A stretch of 64,000 nt of DNA from Mycolicibacterium sp. CR10 (lineage in GTDB: Bacteria; Actinomycetota; Actinomycetes; Mycobacteriales; Mycobacteriaceae). The notes beneath the pieces are model-generated. The model made no database searches and was not told where the DNA came from. It saw nothing but the letters and a program-made list of their open reading frames with translations. Where the stretch lies: the NCBI RefSeq assembly GCF_005222675.1, contig NZ_STGE01000017.1:109546-173545 (forward strand), in the 5' to 3' direction. Both the position numbers and the translations under genes were made by a program. Positions 17,839-25,133 of the stretch are shown here, one piece after another. How positions within the stretch are numbered: position 1 is the first letter of the stretch; the number at the start of each line of letters is the position of its first letter.

Positions 17839-17854
17839 CCCACACATGTGTGGG
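17839..17854. promoter_or_regulatory. 16-base perfect palindrome overlapping the kdp Shine-Dalgarno
   Basis: CCCACACATGTGTGGG is fully self-complementary. On the minus-strand transcript its last G residues run directly into the GGGAG of the first kdp ORF. As RNA it can fold into a 6-base stem with a CATG loop that would hide the Shine-Dalgarno; as DNA it could be an operator. Which is used is unknown. Confidence 0.5.
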
Positions 17855-17913
17855 CCGACGGATCTCGCCGGCCTTGTCCAGCATCTGCCGGGTTTCAGGC
17901 ACCGGATACGACC

Positions 17914-17952
17914 TTTACGCCTTCTTGACGCAGAACGGCGCCGCCTTTACGG
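17914..17952 (-). promoter_or_regulatory. triple OmpR-type box array upstream of kdp (candidate KdpE site)
   Basis: Read on the minus strand, three related 7-mers occur: CCGTAAA (17952-17946), GCGTCAA (17931-17925) and GCGTAAA (17920-17914). Their start-to-start spacings of 21 and 11 bases place them on one face of the helix, as OmpR-family regulators require. The array lies 83-121 bases before the first kdp ORF. Assignment to KdpE is inference. Confidence 0.55.
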
Positions 17953-18045
17953 CTTTCGACGGAGGCCTCGCATGACACCGCGTCCCGGCGACACGATGGC
18001 ATCAGGAGAGGCCGGCGCCAGGAGACGTTGTGCGGTGTCGGACGG

Positions 18046-18084
18046 GCGTCAAGGATGCGTCAAAGTTTCGGCCGCGGGCATAAA
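18046..18084 (+). promoter_or_regulatory. mirrored OmpR-type box array in front of the divergent gene
   Basis: On the plus strand, GCGTCAA occurs at 18046 and 18057 (11 bases apart), then GCATAAA at 18078 (21 bases further). These are the same 7-mer and the same two spacings as upstream of kdp, in reverse order and pointing the other way. This suggests the gene at 18236 is controlled by the same regulator. The remaining sequence between 17855 and 18235 shows no gene I can support. Confidence 0.5.
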
Positions 18085-18235
18085 GAGTCCGCTAGGCCGC
18101 TGGCTTCGACGGGACCGCGGCGGGACGGTGGTAGGTGAACGCCATCGGCCAGCAGGCCACGGCACGATCCGGGAGGGCATCGGTGAATATCCAGATCGCG
18201 ACCGGAACCGCCCGGCAAAGGAAGTGACGACCACC

Positions 18236-18772
18236 GTGTGGCACACAGTGTTTCGAAGGCTCCTCGAGGGGGACACCCCGTGGGGTTCGTTCGCGATTCA
18301 GCCGGGCAGATACGGAATGCGGTACACCTTGATCGTCTACCCGCCGGGAACCACCGCGGCCGAGCGGCGCCGGATTCGGATCTGGCGCGGCTGGCCGATC
18401 TGGGGTGGCCTGCTCTGGTTCTTGTCCGAGATATCGCTGAGTGGGTACATCGATCCATGGTCCGCGCTGGCCGCGTCGACGGGCATGATCCTCGTTTCCG
18501 GTGCCACCGCGTCCGCCATGGCCGGCGAGCCCCGCGGGCGTGTTCGCACGATGGCCGCCACGTTGTTGCCGCCGTCGTGCGGCCCCTCCTCAAAGGCGGC
18601 CTGCACCAGGATCGACGGGCTCGCATGCAGACTCCGCGAGGCACAGGCGCAGCGCGACCGCGGACTCATCGCACCGGCACAGTTCGAGATGACCTGGTGG
18701 CAGGTCTACGACGACATGTCGGCCGCCGCACCGACCAGCGCACGTGATTCATCGTCAGGAGCCGCTCAATGA
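18236..18772 (+). CDS. DUF6611-like conserved mycobacterial protein
   Basis: A 178-residue protein starting LLEG-D-TPWGSF near its N-terminus, followed by RYGMRYTLIVYPPGTTAAERR and a hydrophobic region with two probable membrane segments (WPIWGGLLWFLSEISLSGYI; ALAASTGMILVSGAT). A cytoplasmic tail with a conserved WWQVYDDM motif follows. The 'PWGS … Y…L-V-YPPG' signature is one I associate with the mycobacterial DUF6611 family, whose function is unknown. GTG 18236 was chosen because AAAGGAA lies 12 bases upstream; GTG 18224 is in frame but too close to it. The downstream gene overlaps by four bases. Boxes like those before kdp lie 150-190 bases upstream. Confidence 0.65.
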   Translation: MWHTVFRRLLEGDTPWGSFAIQPGRYGMRYTLIVYPPGTTAAERRRIRIWRGWPIWGGLLWFLSEISLSGYIDPWSALAASTGMILVSGATASAMAGEPRGRVRTMAATLLPPSCGPSSKAACTRIDGLACRLREAQAQRDRGLIAPAQFEMTWWQVYDDMSAAAPTSARDSSSGAAQ

Positions 18773-18966
18773 GTGACATGTTGCAGGTACTCGCCATGAT
18801 GGCCGTGGTGGCGGCACTCTTCGCCACCATCCGGTATCTCAACCTGCGCGAGGAGCGGTCCGACGCCGCCGCGACGGCAGCGGGCACCCGCAATGACGCG
18901 ACGGAGTTTCGCGTGCAGCGGATCAGGGACCGTCGCGAAAGAATCGCCGCAACTGCTCGGCGATGA
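18769..18966 (+). CDS. 65-residue single-pass membrane protein
   Basis: It starts with ATG overlapping the previous stop by four bases (ATGA). It has one N-terminal membrane helix (MLQVLAMMAVVAALFATI) followed by a highly charged tail rich in Arg, Glu and Ala (FRVQRIRDRRERIAATARR). It is translationally coupled to the DUF6611-like gene, so the two products probably act together. No known domain is recognisable. Confidence 0.65.
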   Translation: MSDMLQVLAMMAVVAALFATIRYLNLREERSDAAATAAGTRNDATEFRVQRIRDRRERIAATARR

Positions 18967-19028
18967 CTTTCACGTAGGCCCCCTGATCGCGCTGCGGCGC
19001 GCGCCGTCATGGTGTGTAGTCGGATACC

Positions 19029-20315
19029 GTGCGCCTTACCTGGAAGCCCGTAGATTCCCGGTCCGACCCTGACTTCGTCGTCGCCCCGGACGAACGGCTG
19101 AGCTGGCCGAGCACCCTGGGGCTGGGAGCTCAGCACGTGGTGGCCATGTTCGGCGCCACGTTCCTGGTGCCCGTGCTCACCGGCTTCCCGCCGGCGACCA
19201 CCCTGTTGTTCTCCGGCGTCGGCACGATCCTGTTTCTGTTGATCACCGGCAACCGGCTGCCCAGCTATCTGGGTTCGAGCTTCTCGGTCATCGCGCCCGT
19301 CACCGCCGCGGTCGCGGCGCAGGGCACCGGCAGCGCGCTGGGCGGCATCGTCGCGGTCGGCCTGCTGCTCATCATCGTCGGTGGTGTGGTCCATGTCGTC
19401 GGCACCCGCTGGCTCGACCTGACGCTGCCACCCGTGGTGACCGGGGCGATCGTTGCCCTCATCGGCTTCAACCTGGCGCCCGCGGCGAAGACCAACTTCG
19501 AGAAAGGCCCGCTGCTCGGCATCGTCACGCTGGTCCTGCTGGTCGCCGTGCTCGCGTTCTTCCGCGGCATGATCGGCAGGCTGGCGATCTTCCTCGCGGT
19601 GGCCACGGGCTACGTGCTGGCGCTGATTCTGGGCGACGTCGACACCTCAGGCATCGCGGCGGCGCCGTGGATCGGTCTACCGGAATTCCAGACGCCGGCG
19701 TTCACGCTGTCGGTGCTGCCGATGTTCCTGCCCGCCGTCATCGCGCTGATCGCCGAGAACATCGGCCACGTGAAGTCGGTCGGCCAGATGACCCGCACCG
19801 ACATGGACCCGCTGATGGGGCGGGCACTGGCCGCCGATGGCGTGGCCACGACACTGGCCGGGTTCGGCGGCGGGTCGGCGACGACGACGTACGCCGAGAA
19901 CATCGGCGTGATGGCGGCGACGCGCGTGTATTCGACTGCGGCGTACTGGGTCGCGGCTGCGGTCGCGATCGTGCTGTCGCTGTGCCCCAAGGTGGGGGCC
20001 GCGATCTCGGCGGTACCTGCGGGGGTTCTCGGCGGAGCGACGATCGTGCTCTACGGCCTGGTGGGCATCCTCGGTGTGCGGATCTGGCTGACCAATCATG
20101 TGGACTTCTCCAGGCCCGTCAATCAGATGACGGCTGCCATCCCGTTGATCATCGGCATCGCCGACTTCACCTGGCAGGCGGGCAGTCTGACGTTCACCGG
20201 CATCGCGCTCGGCTCGATCGCCGCACTGCTGATCTATCACGGCATGCGACTGCTGGGCTTCAGACAGGATCGAGAAGCGCTCCCGGACCCCGATTCATCA
20301 ACTGACGCCCGATGA
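19029..20315 (+). CDS. NCS2-family nucleobase (uracil/xanthine) permease
   Basis: A 428-residue transporter with about 14 hydrophobic segments. NCS2 signatures are clear: LGLGAQHVVAMFGATFLVP at residues 30-48, AENIGHVKSVGQMTRTD near 240-256 and GGSATTTYAENIGVMAATRV near 278-297, the last two carrying the substrate and proton-coupling residues. The QH…AMFGAT motif and overall size favour a UraA-type uracil permease over a xanthine transporter. The gene stands alone. Its last 56 bases overlap the convergent acyl-CoA dehydrogenase gene. GTG start; no Shine-Dalgarno is obvious, so it may be leaderless. Confidence 0.85.
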   Translation: MRLTWKPVDSRSDPDFVVAPDERLSWPSTLGLGAQHVVAMFGATFLVPVLTGFPPATTLLFSGVGTILFLLITGNRLPSYLGSSFSVIAPVTAAVAAQGTGSALGGIVAVGLLLIIVGGVVHVVGTRWLDLTLPPVVTGAIVALIGFNLAPAAKTNFEKGPLLGIVTLVLLVAVLAFFRGMIGRLAIFLAVATGYVLALILGDVDTSGIAAAPWIGLPEFQTPAFTLSVLPMFLPAVIALIAENIGHVKSVGQMTRTDMDPLMGRALAADGVATTLAGFGGGSATTTYAENIGVMAATRVYSTAAYWVAAAVAIVLSLCPKVGAAISAVPAGVLGGATIVLYGLVGILGVRIWLTNHVDFSRPVNQMTAAIPLIIGIADFTWQAGSLTFTGIALGSIAALLIYHGMRLLGFRQDREALPDPDSSTDAR

Positions 20316-21435
20316 TGATCCGCTGGATCTCGCTGGCGCCCTCCCAGATTCGCTCCACCCGCAGCTCGCGGAACATCCGCTCGGCGACGTTCTCCCGCAT
20401 GTAGCCGCGGCCGCCGAAGATCTGCACCGCCCGGTCGGCAGCCCGCCCGGCCATCTCCGAGCAGTAGAGCTTGGCCATCGAGGCCTGACCGTGCAGCGTC
20501 TTGCGGTCGTGGCCGGCATCGATCGCCCGGGCGACCTCGTAAAGCATTGTGCGGGCGGCGAACAACTCGGTCGCGCTGTCGGCGAGCATGCCCGCTACCA
20601 GCTGATGCTCGCCCAACGGACGGCCGTCGACGATCCGATCACGCGCGAACGCCGTCACCTCGTCGAGCAGTCGCTGCGCGGCACCCACACAGCGCGAGGC
20701 CACCATCATCCGTTCGAACCGGAACCAATCCTGGGTGAAGGTCATCGGCCCGCCCTCCTCACCCACGAGGTTGGCCACCGGGACGCGGACCTGATTGAAC
20801 GCGACGATCGGGTGCTCGTCGGCGATGTTGTGCGAATACTGCGGCGTGCGAACCACTTCCACGCCCGGCCACGGTAGGTCGACGACCAGGAGCACATGAT
20901 CTCCGGCGTGCTCCCCCTCGGACAGCACCGCTTCGACGAAGACGTAGTCGGCCAGGTTGAACGAGGTGACGTGCCACTTGATCCCGTCGATGACGTATTC
21001 GTCGCCGTCCCGGCGCGCGGTGGCCGTCAGCGCGGACACGTCGGATCCCGCGAACTCCTCGGTGATCGCGTAGGCCTCGTGCTTCTCGCCGCGCACCGAG
21101 GGCAGCAGCCACTGTTCGCGGTGGTAGTCGGTAGCCACCTCCGGCCACCACTGCGGGGGCGTCGCCATCACCCAGGCCAGCCCGTTGGTCACGCGGCCGC
21201 ACTGCTCCTGCACCAGCACCTGCTGCAGCGCAGTGCATCCGGGACCGCCGACCGAGGTGGGCATGTTCGTCGCGTACAGCCCGAGCTCGATCGCCCGGGA
21301 GCGGTGCTCGGCGAGAACCTCCTTGGGCAGCATGCCGCCGGCAAGTTCGGCCTCCACCTCGAAGGGCATCAACGTCTCGACGAACTCTCGCGCGGTATCG
21401 CGGATGCGGAGATCCTCGTCCGTCAGCCCGTACAT
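20260..21435 (-). CDS. acyl-CoA dehydrogenase
   Basis: A 391-residue FAD enzyme with the usual three-domain layout. ITEEFAGSDVSALTATA (about residues 123-139) is the flavin/substrate loop. RIWEGASEIQRIIIGRQL near the C-terminus contains the catalytic-base position (Glu before GAS) and the terminal signature. It would oxidise an acyl-CoA to the enoyl-CoA and pass electrons to ETF. It shares a 65-base divergent region, with the palindrome at 21466-21481, with the DAO-type oxidase gene, so it belongs to the putative TetR regulon. A companion acyl-CoA synthetase-like gene lies at 23089. Chain length and substrate are unknown. Confidence 0.86.
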   Translation of the reverse strand: MYGLTDEDLRIRDTAREFVETLMPFEVEAELAGGMLPKEVLAEHRSRAIELGLYATNMPTSVGGPGCTALQQVLVQEQCGRVTNGLAWVMATPPQWWPEVATDYHREQWLLPSVRGEKHEAYAITEEFAGSDVSALTATARRDGDEYVIDGIKWHVTSFNLADYVFVEAVLSEGEHAGDHVLLVVDLPWPGVEVVRTPQYSHNIADEHPIVAFNQVRVPVANLVGEEGGPMTFTQDWFRFERMMVASRCVGAAQRLLDEVTAFARDRIVDGRPLGEHQLVAGMLADSATELFAARTMLYEVARAIDAGHDRKTLHGQASMAKLYCSEMAGRAADRAVQIFGGRGYMRENVAERMFRELRVERIWEGASEIQRIIIGRQLMNRGPGALLDPV

Positions 21436-21465
21436 CCGGCCACCTCTATCCCGTTCGTTCCTCTT

Positions 21466-21481
21466 GACTGAGCGTTCAGTC
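21466..21481. promoter_or_regulatory. TetR-type operator, copy 1
   Basis: GACTGA-GCGT-TCAGTC, a perfect 6+4+6 inverted repeat between the divergent acyl-CoA dehydrogenase and DAO oxidase genes. Close copies are at 26800, 30102 and 33241, one of them next to the local tetR gene. Confidence 0.75.
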
Positions 21482-21500
21482 TATGTCAGCGTTCCGTAGT

Positions 21501-22715
21501 ATGACCAGCTTCCGCAGTGCCGATGTGGTGGTGGTCGGCGGTGGAACGGTCGGAGCGTGGACGGCCGTTCTCCTCGCCGAGAACAGCACCCTCGACGTCG
21601 TCCTCCTCGAAGCCAGAACGCTGGGTGACGGCGCCAGCAGCCGCGCCGCGGGCATGGTCCGCGCCCAGGGCGGCACCGAGACGGCGATCCGCCTCGGCCT
21701 TCGCAGCCAGGAGTTCTACTCCGACAGCGGCGACCGGTTCCCCCTGGACTGCGGGTTCGTCCGGCAGGGCTACCTGATGCCGTGCTTCAGCGACGCCGAG
21801 GTGACCTACGCGCACGAGCGCATCGCGCTGCAGCAGTCACTCGGGCTCGACGTGGAGTGGCTCTCCAGCGACGACATTGACAGCCGTGGCACCGGGTTGG
21901 CACCGGGGGTGACCCTGGGCGCCTCGTATGCGCCCGGCGACGGTTACATCGACGCGCCACGCAACGTGCTCGCCTATGCCGCGGCGCTGACCGCGTGCGG
22001 CGTCGATGTCCGGGAACGGTGCGCGTTCACCGGTCTGCGGATCTCCAATGGACGGGTGGTCGGCGTCGACACCTCCGAAGGCCCGATCGACACCGGCCGG
22101 GTCGTGCTCACCGGTGGACCGCAGCTCGGCGAGGTGGGTGCACGCGCGGGAGCCAGGATCCCCGCGGGGGGTGCCCGTCACCAGGTCGTCGTCACCGCGC
22201 CGCTACCCGACCTCGACGTCAACGACCTGCCGATGGTCTTCGATGTGACGTCCGGGATCTACTGGCGGCCGGGGGAAGCCGGCGGCCTGCTCTGGGGAAT
22301 GAGCAACCCCGACGAGAAGCCCGGCGTGGCGGTGGATTTCGACAACGCCTACTTCCATACGGCGCTCGACCGGATCGAGACGCTGTTCCCCTCCGTGACC
22401 GGCCTCGGGCTCAGACGCACCTGGGCCGCCACGATCGACTACACGCCGGACCACCTGCCCATCCTCGGCCCGCTGATCACCGACGACGGACCCGTCGAGG
22501 GCACCGTGGTTGCCAGTGCGGCGGGCCACGGCATGATGTGGGGCCCGGCGGTGGCGCAGGTCGCTGCGGACCTGACGAAGTACGGCGAGTGCGAGTGGCT
22601 CGACCTCACCGATCTCGGGCTCGACCGTTTCGACGCCGACGGCAACAGCCGCCTCGAGCCTGAGCCGATTTCGCTGCCCTTCCCCGAAAGTGCCTACGAG
22701 AGGATTTCCCAGTGA
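21501..22715 (+). CDS. FAD-dependent oxidoreductase, DAO family
   Basis: A 404-residue D-amino-acid-oxidase/sarcosine-oxidase-type flavoprotein. The dinucleotide motif VVVVGGGTVGAW sits at the N-terminus, followed by SSRAAGMVRAQGG, the FAD-binding second region, and near the end ASAAGHGMMWGPAVAQ, the C-terminal FAD contact. These enzymes oxidise C-N bonds of N-methyl or D-amino acids, giving an imine and H2O2 or reduced flavin. Its GTG-overlap partner is a cupin gene. ATG 21501 was preferred over ATG 21483, which directly abuts the operator at 21466-21481. If transcripts are leaderless, 21483 remains possible. Likely role: demethylation or deamination of the compound handled by the 20-34 kb island (inference). 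Confidence 0.83.
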   Translation: MTSFRSADVVVVGGGTVGAWTAVLLAENSTLDVVLLEARTLGDGASSRAAGMVRAQGGTETAIRLGLRSQEFYSDSGDRFPLDCGFVRQGYLMPCFSDAEVTYAHERIALQQSLGLDVEWLSSDDIDSRGTGLAPGVTLGASYAPGDGYIDAPRNVLAYAAALTACGVDVRERCAFTGLRISNGRVVGVDTSEGPIDTGRVVLTGGPQLGEVGARAGARIPAGGARHQVVVTAPLPDLDVNDLPMVFDVTSGIYWRPGEAGGLLWGMSNPDEKPGVAVDFDNAYFHTALDRIETLFPSVTGLGLRRTWAATIDYTPDHLPILGPLITDDGPVEGTVVASAAGHGMMWGPAVAQVAADLTKYGECEWLDLTDLGLDRFDADGNSRLEPEPISLPFPESAYERISQ

Positions 22716-23086
22716 CATCGAACGGCGCGACACCGAACGGCGCGACACCGATGCTCACCGCGCTGCTACCCGGCGCCGCCGAGGCCGAACTCGAGGACTG
22801 GGGACCGCTCGACGAGGCCACCGGCGAGCCGATGACGGTTCACGGCCTCGAGCTGTGGGTGGACGGCGAGAAGTCCGCGGGCATCTGGCAGGTCACCGCC
22901 GGCCCGTCCTACTGGCGCCAGGAGGAAAACGAGGTGATCTACGTGCTGTCGGGACGGATGACGGTCACCCCGGACGGCGGTGAGCCACTGGACGTCAACG
23001 CCGGCGACATCGCCGTGTTCCCGCTGGGATGGGCGGGCACCTGGCAGATCCACGAGACGCTGCGCAAGGTTTACGTCATTTTCTGA
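22712..23086 (+). CDS. cupin-domain protein (cupin_3/DUF861 type)
   Basis: A 124-residue single-domain cupin. The characteristic block is WRQEENEVIYVLSGRMTVTP, then DVNAGDIAVFPLGWAGTWQIHETLRKVY, as in the EutQ-like/ureidoglycine-aminohydrolase-like DUF861 group. The metal-binding set is partial: Glu in EENEV, but no clear His-x-His pair. The role may therefore be binding rather than catalysis. The GTG start overlaps the oxidase stop by four bases, so it is coupled to it. It ends three bases before the convergent acyl-CoA synthetase stop. Confidence 0.75.
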   Translation: MTSNGATPNGATPMLTALLPGAAEAELEDWGPLDEATGEPMTVHGLELWVDGEKSAGIWQVTAGPSYWRQEENEVIYVLSGRMTVTPDGGEPLDVNAGDIAVFPLGWAGTWQIHETLRKVYVIF

Positions 23087-23088
23087 GG

Positions 23089-25128
23089 TCACGTGGTTGT
23101 CGGAGAAGGCTTTTCGACGGTGAGAACGTCGACCGCCACCGCTCCGAGCGGTGACACGATCACCGGGTTGGCCTCCACCGCGTCGAACACGTCCCCCAGC
23201 TCCACCGCCATCGTCGCGATCGCCACAATGACGTCGATCAGTGCCTCCACGTCGACCGGCGGTGCGCCACGCCACCCGACCAGGAGTGGCCGGATCCTCA
23301 GGGAATCGACCAGCTCGCGCGCGCGCCGCCGAGACACCGGCGGACACGCGATCACCCGGTCGGCAAGCAACTCCACCAACGTGCCACCGGCCGCGACGAC
23401 CACAAGCGGACCGAATGCGTCGTCGCGGACGAAGCCGACCGACACCTCGATTCCCTGGGGGGCCATCGCGGAGACAGCGACCGACGGGCCCAACGACTCC
23501 GCCATCGCCAGGTAGGCGTCGGTCAGGTGCGCCTCGTCGGCGATGCCGAGAACAACGCCACCGACATCGCTCTTGTGCTCCACCCCAACAGTTTTGAGCG
23601 CTACTGGGTATCCGATCTCGGCGGCGGCCGCGCACACGTCCGCGTGACTGTGCGCGGTTCGCGTCGGCACCACGGGCACGCCGTAGTCGGCCAATAGCGC
23701 AAACCCGGCCGCAGACATCGCCCGCTGTTGCCGGACGACGTCGACGACACACTCCTCGGTATCGGCCGCCAGTGGCCACCGCGCCAAGTGCGCCATCGCC
23801 GCGAGCCCACTGCGCGCGCCCTCCAACACAGGAATGCCGTTGTCCCGCAGGTGTTGCACGGTCGGCCGGTCGATCGCCGAGGCAACCGACGCCAGCACCG
23901 CCAGCGGCAGGTCCGTCTGCTTCGCGACGTCCACCACGGCGTCGGCATACGCGGTGTCGCCGTCGAATTCGGTGACCAGATCCACCGCCAGAGCCGTGAC
24001 ACCGACACCGGGATCGTCGGCCATCGCGCGCAGGCACGCGGCGAACAGGCCGCGGGTGTCGGCTCCGGTACCCCAGACGTCGAGCGGATTGGTCGGCGCC
24101 AGACCCTCGTCGAGGCGCTCCCCGATGGTCGCCACGGTGGCCTCCGACAGGGTGGCGAACTCGATGCCCAGTTCGTGGGCGAGGTCGGCGGTCAACGCGC
24201 GTTCGGCGCCGGAGTCGTGCACCGTGGCGATCCGGCCGCTTCCCCTTCGATGCGAACGCCTTCCGGCCGCGAACAACTCCAGCGTGTCGGCCAGTTCCGC
24301 CATGTCGCCGACGCGCACGGCGCCCGTCGACGCGCAGAAGGCTTGCCAGGCGGCGCCCTCACCGGCCAGGGCGCCCGAATGCGCCGCGACCATCGCCCGA
24401 CCGCGCGGCGATCCGCCGACGGTCAATATGACCACCGGCACGCCCCGCTCGGCCGCACGCAGCAGCGACCGACGCAGTCTGGTGACCGACCGCGGCGTCT
24501 CCATGAGCAGCGCGATGATCCCGGTGCCCGGGTCGTCGAGCGCGTAGTCGATGTAGTCGGCGGTGTCGGTCACCAGTTCCTGGCCCGAGGACACCGCGAG
24601 TCGGAAACCGAAACCGCGGTTGGCCCGCAGCAGCGTGGAGAACGCCGAACCCGAATGGGTCACCAGGGTCACCGACCCGCGCGGTAACGGATCCGGCTCC
24701 AGGTAGCCCAGCGCCCGCACACCGACCGCGTTGTTCACGAAGCCCATGCATCCCGCACCGCACACCGCCATTCCGGCGTCGGCCGCCACCGTCCTGACCT
24801 CGTCGCGAAGCCCGTGCGCCGATCCGAACAACACCGCCGAGCGTGCACCCGCATCCGCCGCCGCACGGAGTTGGTCGAGCAGTGCCGAGTCGGGCACGCC
24901 GAGGAGCGCGACGTCCACTGGCTCGTCGAGGTCCGAAAGTACCGATGCACAGGACAATTCGCCGATGTGGTGGTAGCGCGGATTCACCAGGTGCACCCGG
25001 GCCGAGCCGCGCAGCGCTTCGGTCACCATGCGCTCGCCAAAGCTGCCGGCACGCGCGCTGGCGCCGACCACGGCCACCGACCGCGCACCGAGCATGCTGG
25101 CGACGGCCGCCCGGCGTTCCTCGTCCAC
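23089..25128 (-). CDS. NDP-forming acyl-CoA synthetase-like protein (CoA-binding, succinyl-CoA-synthetase-like and ATP-grasp domains)
   Basis: A 679-residue single-chain enzyme of the ADP-forming acyl-CoA synthetase superfamily. The N-terminal CoA-binding Rossmann domain begins SVAVVGASARAGSFG (about residues 17-31). The ligase-CoA region includes AAHSGALAGEGAAW with the phosphohistidine. The C-terminal ATP-grasp part (from about residue 480) has PVALKTVGVEHKSDVGGV, MAPQGIEVSVG and VEANPVIV. Such enzymes make an acyl-CoA from the acid, ATP and CoA, or run in reverse to gain ATP. GTG 25128 was chosen because it lies five bases after the upstream stop and gives a family-typical length. It is cotranscribed with the oxidase gene upstream. 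Confidence 0.85.
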   Translation of the reverse strand: MDEERRAAVASMLGARSVAVVGASARAGSFGERMVTEALRGSARVHLVNPRYHHIGELSCASVLSDLDEPVDVALLGVPDSALLDQLRAAADAGARSAVLFGSAHGLRDEVRTVAADAGMAVCGAGCMGFVNNAVGVRALGYLEPDPLPRGSVTLVTHSGSAFSTLLRANRGFGFRLAVSSGQELVTDTADYIDYALDDPGTGIIALLMETPRSVTRLRRSLLRAAERGVPVVILTVGGSPRGRAMVAAHSGALAGEGAAWQAFCASTGAVRVGDMAELADTLELFAAGRRSHRRGSGRIATVHDSGAERALTADLAHELGIEFATLSEATVATIGERLDEGLAPTNPLDVWGTGADTRGLFAACLRAMADDPGVGVTALAVDLVTEFDGDTAYADAVVDVAKQTDLPLAVLASVASAIDRPTVQHLRDNGIPVLEGARSGLAAMAHLARWPLAADTEECVVDVVRQQRAMSAAGFALLADYGVPVVPTRTAHSHADVCAAAAEIGYPVALKTVGVEHKSDVGGVVLGIADEAHLTDAYLAMAESLGPSVAVSAMAPQGIEVSVGFVRDDAFGPLVVVAAGGTLVELLADRVIACPPVSRRRARELVDSLRIRPLLVGWRGAPPVDVEALIDVIVAIATMAVELGDVFDAVEANPVIVSPLGAVAVDVLTVEKPSPTTT

Positions 25129-25133
25129 TGGCG

